A program made the translations under genes and the position numbers. Shown piece after piece: positions 57,765-64,000 of a stretch of DNA of 64,000 nucleotides (position 1 is the first letter of the stretch; the number at the start of each line of letters is the position of its first letter). Origin of the DNA: Rhodoferax sp. GTDB lineage: Bacteria > Pseudomonadota > Gammaproteobacteria > Burkholderiales > Burkholderiaceae_C. The DNA lies in the NCBI GenBank assembly GCA_031291295.1, contig JARLJI010000116.1, forward strand, positions 286,190 through 350,189. Reading direction: 5' to 3'. Under the pieces are notes generated by a model. It saw only the letters and a list, made by a program, of their open reading frames with translations, searched no databases and had not been told where the DNA came from.

Positions 57765-58874
57765 TCAGATGGGCGGGTGCCCCTGCACCGCCTGGTACTT
57801 CGCATATCCTTTGCCGACGCCATATTCGACAATGCCGTAGCCCAGCTCGTCGCCGTCGCGCACCTCGATCACCTGATCGGCTAGGGTACGCACTTTCTGG
57901 CGCGTGGCGGGGTCGGTCAGGTTCCAGGTGTCGTGGGCCGTGAATAGCTTGCCCTTGTCGTCCCCGTGGAACCAGCCGTCCAGGCCGCCGTAGAGGCCGC
58001 CCTTGAGGAAATACTTGGTCGGCAGCACCCGCACTGACACGGGCCGCTCGCTGCCGTCGGCAAAGCGCAGCTGAAAGGTTGCCGAGGCCATGGACTGGCC
58101 ATGCGGGTCGTCATGCCACTGTGCCTCGTGCTGCACGTCCACCAGTTGGTTGCGGCCCGAGACCTTGTTGCCCAGAGTGAGCACTTCCTCGCCAGAGAGG
58201 TAGATCTTGTCGCCAGGAGCACGCTCCTTGAAGAAGATGTGCAGCCCGCGGTTCTTGAACTGTGCGGTGGCCCAGCAGTAAAGGAAGGGCGGGTAGAAAG
58301 TCAGCGGCGGGCTTGTCTCGTCGGAGCGCATCTCGGCGCGCACGCCCCAGGAGTGGTCTCGCTGGCCGAGCCACTGGTCGACCTCGACGCGGCGGCCGTC
58401 GAACTCGATCCAGCCGCTGTAGCGGCCGAGTTGCTGCGCCCGCGCCATGTTCTCGGTGACGCGGCCGTCGCGCCGGCGCAGGTGCGCCTTTTCCTCGTGC
58501 GGGTTCATCGTGCCGTGGAACTCGATCTCGAAGCGGATGCCCGAATTGTTGTCGCCTAGCGCCAAGCGGTGCCGGCGCAGGCCTTCGAGCACGGTGATCG
58601 ATAGCGGGCCCACGGTGGTGGTCAGCGGGTCGGGCCGCAGGCGGCGCGAGGCGCGGAAGTTCCATTGCCGCCCGGGTACTGCCACGCCGGCGAAAGCGTC
58701 CATCACGTTGCGGTTGGGGTGGTAGCCCAGGCCGATGTCGAAAATGATGTCGCCGCCCGGAACCGGGTGGCCGGTGTACCACAGGCGCTCCATCCAGGCC
58801 GGGTCGCTGTTGTCGATCTGATCGAAGGTGGTGGGCAGCTGGTGGCCGATAAGGTCATCCTGAGGAGTGAGCAT
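57765..58874 (-). CDS. uncharacterised AttH/CrtC-like (lipocalin-like; DUF7064/DUF7065-type) protein
   Basis: 'VEVDQWLGQRDHSWGVRAEM' (RDHSWG motif) and beta-rich sequence; assignment from memory of the superfamily. Confidence 0.6.
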   Translation of the reverse strand: MLTPQDDLIGHQLPTTFDQIDNSDPAWMERLWYTGHPVPGGDIIFDIGLGYHPNRNVMDAFAGVAVPGRQWNFRASRRLRPDPLTTTVGPLSITVLEGLRRHRLALGDNNSGIRFEIEFHGTMNPHEEKAHLRRRDGRVTENMARAQQLGRYSGWIEFDGRRVEVDQWLGQRDHSWGVRAEMRSDETSPPLTFYPPFLYCWATAQFKNRGLHIFFKERAPGDKIYLSGEEVLTLGNKVSGRNQLVDVQHEAQWHDDPHGQSMASATFQLRFADGSERPVSVRVLPTKYFLKGGLYGGLDGWFHGDDKGKLFTAHDTWNLTDPATRQKVRTLADQVIEVRDGDELGYGIVEYGVGKGYAKYQAVQGHPPI

Positions 58875-58907
58875 GATGCAGGTCCAGTTTGAGGGTTTTC
58901 AATAATA

Positions 58908-58936
58908 TTACAGTAGCGTACCATCTGCTATGGTAC
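58908..58936. promoter_or_regulatory. operator-like TTACAGTAGCGTAC (58908-58921) overlapping perfect inverted repeat GTACCAT-N5-ATGGTAC (58918-58936)
   Basis: Read directly in the divergent intergenic region between 58874 and 59027. Confidence 0.55.
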
Positions 58937-59026
58937 TTTCCATGATTTGCTTTCAATGACGGTGTGTCGGGCCGTTACCACCGGAGGGCGAATCCAGCCG
59001 ACCACCCCACGAGGAGACCCTGTTCC

Positions 59027-59693
59027 ATGAATTCCACTTCTTCCATCCGCATCGAAATGCAGGGCGGCCTGGCCGTTGTGAGCCTGGCGCAGCCAGCGCG
59101 CGGCAACCCGTTTGATGGCGACTTCACGCGCGACTTCGAGCAAGTGTTTTCCGACCTGTGGGACGCGAACGGCCTGCGTGCCGTGCTGCTGCGCGCCGAC
59201 GGCGCCAACTTCAGCTTCAGCGGCGACCTGAAGGCCTTTCACCCCGTGCGCGACAAGCTGGCGCCGCTGGATGGTCGATCTGCACATGGGCTTGCAGCGT
59301 GCGTGGCAGCTGCCCGTCCCCATCGTGGCGGCGGTGCAGGGTTTCGCCATGGGCGGCGGCGTGGCGCTGCTGACCGGCTGCGATGTCGTCCTGGCCGGTG
59401 AGTCCACGCGTATCGGCTCGGCCTTCGCGCAGCTCGGCTTCAGTTGCGACTCGGGCTCGAGTGCCACGCTGACCGCGCGCATGGGCTCCGCCCCCGCGCG
59501 CCGCTTTGTGCTGCTGGCCGAGGTGCTGAAGAGCCAGGAGGCGCTGCAGGCCAGTCTGGTGGATCGCGTAGTGGCCGACGACAAGCTGCAGGACGAGGCG
59601 CTGACGCTGGCGTGCGTGTCCGCCAGCGCCGATGCACAGGAGGGCATTGCCGCGATGACCGAACGCCGCAAGCCGGTGTTCCGCGGCTGCTGA
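59027..59693 (+). pseudogene. enoyl-CoA hydratase, frameshifted
   Basis: Frame 2 'MNSTSSIRIEMQGGLAVVSLAQPARGNPFDGDF...FSFSGDLKAFHPVRDKLAPLD' continues only in frame 3 'VDLHMGLQRAWQLPVPIVAAVQGFAMGGGVALLTGCDVVLAGESTRIGSAFAQLGF' at ~59265-59275. Confidence 0.82.
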
Positions 59694-59698
59694 CGCAC

Positions 59699-60421
59699 AT
59701 GATCTACGAAACAATCATTGTCGAGTGCTCTCAGGAGGGCTTCGCCACGCTGGTGCTGAACCGGCCTGGCAAGCTCAACACGCTGTCGATCCGCATGCGC
59801 CAGGAGATGGCGGCGGCGGTCGATCCACTGGAGGCAGACCCGGCGGTGCGCGTGCTGATCCTCACCGGCGCCGGGCGTGGTGGCCGCTGGCGCCTATGAG
59901 CACGACGCGGTGGCGGCGTTGCAGCGTTTCTCGGGCCCGGTGATCGGCGCCATCAACGGCCTGGCGATCACCGGCGGCGTGGAAATCTTGCTCGCCTGCG
60001 ATGTGCTGATCGCTTCCACCGAGGCGCGCTTTGCTGACACCCACGTAAAGGTCGGCCTGCTGTCGGGTTGGGGTGGTTCGGTGCGCATGGCACGCCGCAT
60101 CGGCCTGCACCGCGCGAAGGAGTTGGCGCTGACCGGCCGCTTCCTCGACGCCGAGCAGGCTGCCGCCTGGGCTTCGTCAACCGTGTGGTAGATCCCGAGC
60201 AACTGCGCCCCGACGCCGAGGCCGAGGCGATGGCGCGGCAGATGCTCGCCGGCGTGCCTGAGGCGTTGACAGCGTACAAACAGTTGCTCGATGACGAGGC
60301 CGGTGTCACGCTGGAAGAGGCGCTGCGCCTGGAACGAGCGGCATCCCTGGCCAACAACACACCAGTGGGCCGTACCGAAATCGACGCCCGGCTGGCGCGC
60401 CTGCGCGGGCGCAAGGCTTGA
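59699..60421 (+). pseudogene. enoyl-CoA hydratase with at least two frame changes and an apparent internal deletion
   Basis: 'MIYETIIVECSQEGFATLVLNRPGKLNTLS...LILTGAGR' then frame 3 'GAYEHDAVAALQRFSGPVIGAINGLAITGGVEILLACDVL' then frame 2 'LGFVNRVVDPEQLRPDAEAEAMARQML'; expected FCAGGDL region missing near 59875, second shift near 60165. Confidence 0.85.
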
Positions 60422-60433
60422 GCGGCGAGCCGG

Positions 60434-61669
60434 CTAAGGTCGGGACCTGATTCCGCCGGTACTGTGCGGTGTGATAGCGCCCGAGTGCTCGAGCGTCTCG
60501 ATCTCGTCCCGGCTGTAGCCAAGTTCGGCGAGGATTTCCTCGCTGTGCTCGCCATGCAAAGGCGGTGGCCGGCGCAGGGCGGTGCGTTCCCCGTCGAAGC
60601 GCAAGGGTTGGGCGACGCCCCGCAGCGTTCCCAAGGCGGGATGCACGTAGTCGAACGTCATGCCGCTGGCGCGGGTGTGGGGATGCTCGGAAAACTCGCC
60701 CAGCGTGTGCAGGGGCGAGCTCGGGATGCCGGCCTGATCTAACTCGCGCAACCAGACGTCGCGCGGTCGGGTGGCCAGAGCTGCAGACACCAAGGCGACA
60801 GTGTTCTCGCGGTGAAGGACCCGGTCAGCATTGGTGCGATAGCTTGGATCGTCTGCGACATGGTTTAAGCCGGCTAGGACGCAGAAACGCTTCCAGAGCG
60901 AATCGTTGGCCACGCCCAAGATCAAAGGCTTGTCCGCGGTGTCGAACACCTGGTAAGGGCAAAGCGACTCATGGCCCGACCCCGGCTTCTCCGGCTCGGT
61001 TCCCCGCTCCCAGAAGCTTTGGAGGAAATAGCCAAGGAATCCCGTGGCCGTGTCAAAGAGCGAGGCTTCGACGATGCCGCCCTGGCCGGTACGCTCTCGT
61101 CGGTAGAGCGCCGCCAGGATTCCAATGAGGGCATGCAGGCCGGTGGCTTGATCCACTGGCGAGAACGGGCTGCGGACCGGTGGGCCGTTGCGTTCGCCGG
61201 TGATGGACAGCATGCCCGTGAAGGATTGCAGAATCACGTCGTAACCCTTGCCGTTGCGCATAGGGCCGACGCTGCCGAAACCAGAGATGTCGCAACAGAT
61301 CAGGCGCGGGTTGCAGGTCCGCAATGTCGCGGCATCGACGCCGAGCCGCTCCGCGACCCCGGGGCCGAAGCTCGCGATGGCGATGTCCGCCCACTTGGCC
61401 AGCCGGTAGACCACACCTCGGCCTTGCTCACTGTTCAGGTCCAGGGCCAGGCTTCGCTTGTTGCGGTTGGCGCTGATGAAGACGGCCCCTGTCCTGTCCT
61501 GGCCGGCTTCGCGGAAGGGCGGCCAGTGCCGCGTTTCATCGCCCTGGCCGGGCGTTTCGACCTTAATGACGTCCGCTCCCATGTCGCCCAGGTACTGTGC
61601 ACACAATGGGCCGGCCAGCACCTTGGAAAGATCCAGGACGCGAAGCCCAGGCAGGGGTAATGCACTCAT
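60434..61669 (-). CDS. CaiB/BaiF family III CoA-transferase
   Basis: 'LPGLRVLDLSKVLAGPLCAQYLGDMGADVIKVETPGQGDETRHWPPF', 'NRNKRSLALDLNSEQGRGVVYRLAKWADIAIASFGPGV'. Confidence 0.93.
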   Translation of the reverse strand: MSALPLPGLRVLDLSKVLAGPLCAQYLGDMGADVIKVETPGQGDETRHWPPFREAGQDRTGAVFISANRNKRSLALDLNSEQGRGVVYRLAKWADIAIASFGPGVAERLGVDAATLRTCNPRLICCDISGFGSVGPMRNGKGYDVILQSFTGMLSITGERNGPPVRSPFSPVDQATGLHALIGILAALYRRERTGQGGIVEASLFDTATGFLGYFLQSFWERGTEPEKPGSGHESLCPYQVFDTADKPLILGVANDSLWKRFCVLAGLNHVADDPSYRTNADRVLHRENTVALVSAALATRPRDVWLRELDQAGIPSSPLHTLGEFSEHPHTRASGMTFDYVHPALGTLRGVAQPLRFDGERTALRRPPPLHGEHSEEILAELGYSRDEIETLEHSGAITPHSTGGIRSRP

Positions 61670-61714
61670 CGCTTCATCTCCTCATATTGCGGTCGCCGGC
61701 GTCGCCAGAAGGCG

Positions 61715-61758
61715 TTGACGCTCAGGATAGGATTGTAGTATAAAGTACAGTAGCATAC
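61715..61758 (+). promoter_or_regulatory. sigma70-like promoter (TTGACG-N18-TATAAA) followed immediately by GTACAGTAGCATAC
   Basis: TTGACG 61715-61720, TATAAA 61739-61744, operator-like 61745-61758. Confidence 0.6.
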
Positions 61759-61772
61759 GATAGGAGATTAAT

Positions 61773-62744
61773 ATGCGTTTGATGCATTTGTGGCGTTGTT
61801 CGGCGCTGGCCCTGGCGGCGTTCGCATGCGGCCCCTCGTTTTCTCAAGCGTGGCCCGCCAAGCCGGTGAAGATCGTCACAGCGTTCGGACCTGGGAGTGC
61901 CAGCGATATTGTCGCCAGGCTATTGGCCCGGGAGCTGCAGTCAGAATATGGCCAACCCTTCATCGTGGAAAACAAGCCAGGTGCATCAGGGATCATTGCG
62001 GCGGAATTCGTCGCCAGGTCGACTGCGGACGGGTACACGCTTCTCCTGACCACCAACACGATCAATTCGGGTAATCCGCATTTGTTCAAAAAGCTTCCCT
62101 ACGATCCAATCAGGGACTTCACGCCTGTGGCACGGGTTTGCAACTTCCTGTTCATTCTTGTAGTTTCGGCGGACCAGCCCATCAAGACCGTGTCGGACTT
62201 GGAGTCGTTCGCCAAAGCTCATCCGAACAAGGTGAGCTTTGCCTACGGCAATAGCACGGGCCAGGTTGCGGGGGCTGCGTTCAATGCGTTGGCGGGCCTG
62301 AACGCGTTGGCTGTTCCCTACAAGAGTACGCCACAGGCGTTGAGTGCGCTGGTGGGCGGTGAAGTGACCTATCTGTTCGTCGATTTAGCGTCAAGCCAAT
62401 CCTTGGAAAAGGCTGGGCGGGTGCGCGCTTTGGCGATCACGACCGAAAATAAAAGCCCACTCGCGCCAGAACTGCCTACGCTGGCCTCCAGTGCAGATCT
62501 GCCAGGCTTCGACCTCGCGGCGTGGGTTGGCGTTGTGGGCCCGGCAGCGCTACCCGGCGATATTACGAACAAGCTCAGTGCATCGATCAATCGCATCCTG
62601 AGGCGCAAAGAAGTGGTAGACAAGTTGACGTCTCTTGGTGCGGATGTTTCCCCCGGAACAGCTGCCGAGCTTCAGTCCTACATGAGCCGCCAATACGTTG
62701 TTTGGGGCGACAAGATCAAGGCCGCCGGCATCCAGCCGGAATAG
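61773..62744 (+). CDS. Bug/TctC-family tripartite tricarboxylate transporter substrate-binding protein
   Basis: Signal peptide then '[68 protein letters not shown]'. Confidence 0.94.
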   Translation: MRLMHLWRCSALALAAFACGPSFSQAWPAKPVKIVTAFGPGSASDIVARLLARELQSEYGQPFIVENKPGASGIIAAEFVARSTADGYTLLLTTNTINSGNPHLFKKLPYDPIRDFTPVARVCNFLFILVVSADQPIKTVSDLESFAKAHPNKVSFAYGNSTGQVAGAAFNALAGLNALAVPYKSTPQALSALVGGEVTYLFVDLASSQSLEKAGRVRALAITTENKSPLAPELPTLASSADLPGFDLAAWVGVVGPAALPGDITNKLSASINRILRRKEVVDKLTSLGADVSPGTAAELQSYMSRQYVVWGDKIKAAGIQPE

Positions 62745-62785
62745 GTATTCCAATCGCCTGCTTGACTCAAAAAAACGAAGACCCC

Positions 62786-64000
62786 ATGACCGACCTGTCC
62801 GCTGAATACAAGGCTCTTGCCAACTACCGCCCCACGCACAAGGTGCGCTTCGTCACGGCCGCGAGCCTGTTCGACGGGCACGACGCGGCCATCAACATCA
62901 TGCGGCGCATCCTGCAGGGCATGGGCGCCGAAGTCATCCACCTGGGCCACAACCGCAGCGTGGACGAGGTCGTGACCGCCGCGCTGCAGGAAGACGCGCA
63001 GGGCATCGCCATCAGCTCCTACCAGGGCGGTCACGTCGAGTACTTCAAGTACATGGTCGACCTGCTCAAAAGCCGTGGCGGCGAACACATCCAGGTCTTT
63101 GGCGGCGGCGGCGGCGTGATCGTGCCGCCCGAGATCCGCGAGCTGCAGGCCTATGGCGTGGCACGCATCTTCAGTCCCGAAGACGGCCAAAAGATGGGTC
63201 TGGCCGGCATGATCGGCGAGATGGTGATGCGCTGCGACAAGGACCTGAGCGGCTTCGCGCCCAGGGACATTCAGGCCATCCAGGGCCACGGCGAGATGGC
63301 CTGGCGCGCGCTGGCCCAGTTGATCACGGCGCTTGAAAACGACGGAGCGCCGGCGGCCGATAAAAGCCCCGACGCCAAATTGGCAGCGCTGGTCCAAACC
63401 CTGCGCACCCAGGCCGCGACGAAGAAGGTGCCCGTGCTCGGCATCACCGGCACCGGCGGCGCCGGCAAGTCATCGCTCACCGACGAGCTGATCCGGCGCC
63501 TGCGCCTCGACCAGAACGACAGCCTGCGCGTGGCGGTGATCTCAATCGACCCGTCACGGCGCAAGAGTGGCGGCGCGCTGCTGGGCGACCGCATTCGCAT
63601 GAATGCGATTGGTCCGTGGCGCAGGCCTTCACCCCTTCCCCCGCTGGGGGAAGGCAGGGATGGGGGCCGGCGTGCCACGGTGACCGCCAAAATGCCCCCA
63701 CCCCTGCCCTCCCCCAGCGGGGGAGGGAGTCAAGACAACGGCCAACGGGTATTTATGCGCAGCCTGGCCACGCGCGACTTCGGCTCCGAGATCAGCGCCG
63801 CGCTGCCCGACGTGATCGCCGCCTGCAAGGTGGCCGGTTTTGATTTGATCGTGGTGGAAACCTCGGGCATCGGCCAGGGCGACGCCGCCATCGTGCCGCA
63901 TGTGGACGTGCCCATGTACGTGATGACGCCCGAGTTCGGCGCCGCCAGCCAGCTGGAAAAAATCGACATGCTGGACTTCGCCGAGTTCGTGGCCATCAAC
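62786..64000 (+). CDS. icmF: fused isobutyryl-CoA mutase IcmF (B12-binding + MeaB-like G domain), 5' part, continues past window
   Basis: Open frame from ATG 62786 to window end; '[44 protein letters not shown]', P-loop '[22 protein letters not shown]', '[24 protein letters not shown]', '[22 protein letters not shown]'. Absent from the ORF track because it has no stop in the window. Confidence 0.92.
   Translation, partial: MTDLSAEYKALANYRPTHKVRFVTAASLFDGHDAAINIMRRILQGMGAEVIHLGHNRSVDEVVTAALQEDAQGIAISSYQGGHVEYFKYMVDLLKSRGGEHIQVFGGGGGVIVPPEIRELQAYGVARIFSPEDGQKMGLAGMIGEMVMRCDKDLSGFAPRDIQAIQGHGEMAWRALAQLITALENDGAPAADKSPDAKLAALVQTLRTQAATKKVPVLGITGTGGAGKSSLTDELIRRLRLDQNDSLRVAVISIDPSRRKSGGALLGDRIRMNAIGPWRRPSPLPPLGEGRDGGRRATVTAKMPPPLPSPSGGGSQDNGQRVFMRSLATRDFGSEISAALPDVIAACKVAGFDLIVVETSGIGQGDAAIVPHVDVPMYVMTPEFGAASQLEKIDMLDFAEFVAIN
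63632..63729. repeat. REPIN-like element: two inverted G/C-rich hairpin units inside icmF
   Basis: Left arm 63632-63666 and right arm 63695-63729 are inverted copies (31/35 identical); each contains a perfect 9-bp hairpin (CCTTCCCCC-GCT-GGGGGAAGG; CCCTCCCCC-AGC-GGGGGAGGG). Confidence 0.9.

Overview
GC-rich window whose gene content resembles Burkholderiales, almost entirely coding. It is a catabolic supercluster built around CoA-thioester chemistry. Contents: three complete Liv/HAAT-type ABC uptake systems; four acyl-CoA ligases, two of them paralogous cyclohexanecarboxylate-CoA-ligase-like; three acyl-CoA dehydrogenases; four family III CoA-transferase/racemase proteins; BadH- and BadI-like alicyclic ring-oxidation and ring-cleavage enzymes; a thiolase next to an HMG-CoA-synthase-like/DUF35 fusion; several MaoC hydratases, SDRs and enoyl-CoA hydratases; a BKACE (DUF849) enzyme; two APH-like kinases and two histidine phosphatases inside acyl-CoA operons; LysR and MarR regulators; a Bug-type binding protein; and the 5' part of an IcmF-type isobutyryl-CoA mutase. 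Mobile DNA is an IS630-family element (with TA ends and a split transposase) and an IS481-family relic. Most notable: (i) a REPIN-like double-hairpin palindrome inserted in frame in the G-domain of icmF; (ii) a recurring GTACAGTAGYRTAC-like operator directly downstream of sigma70-like promoters of several operons; (iii) ACAD + kinase (+ phosphatase) modules resembling a split ACAD10/11; (iv) an HMGCS-like/DUF35 fusion lacking the expected catalytic Cys, beside a thiolase; (v) clustered frameshifts in two adjacent enoyl-CoA hydratase genes. No rRNA, tRNA or CRISPR array was recognised. All family calls come from reading motifs and remembered family sequences; no search was run.
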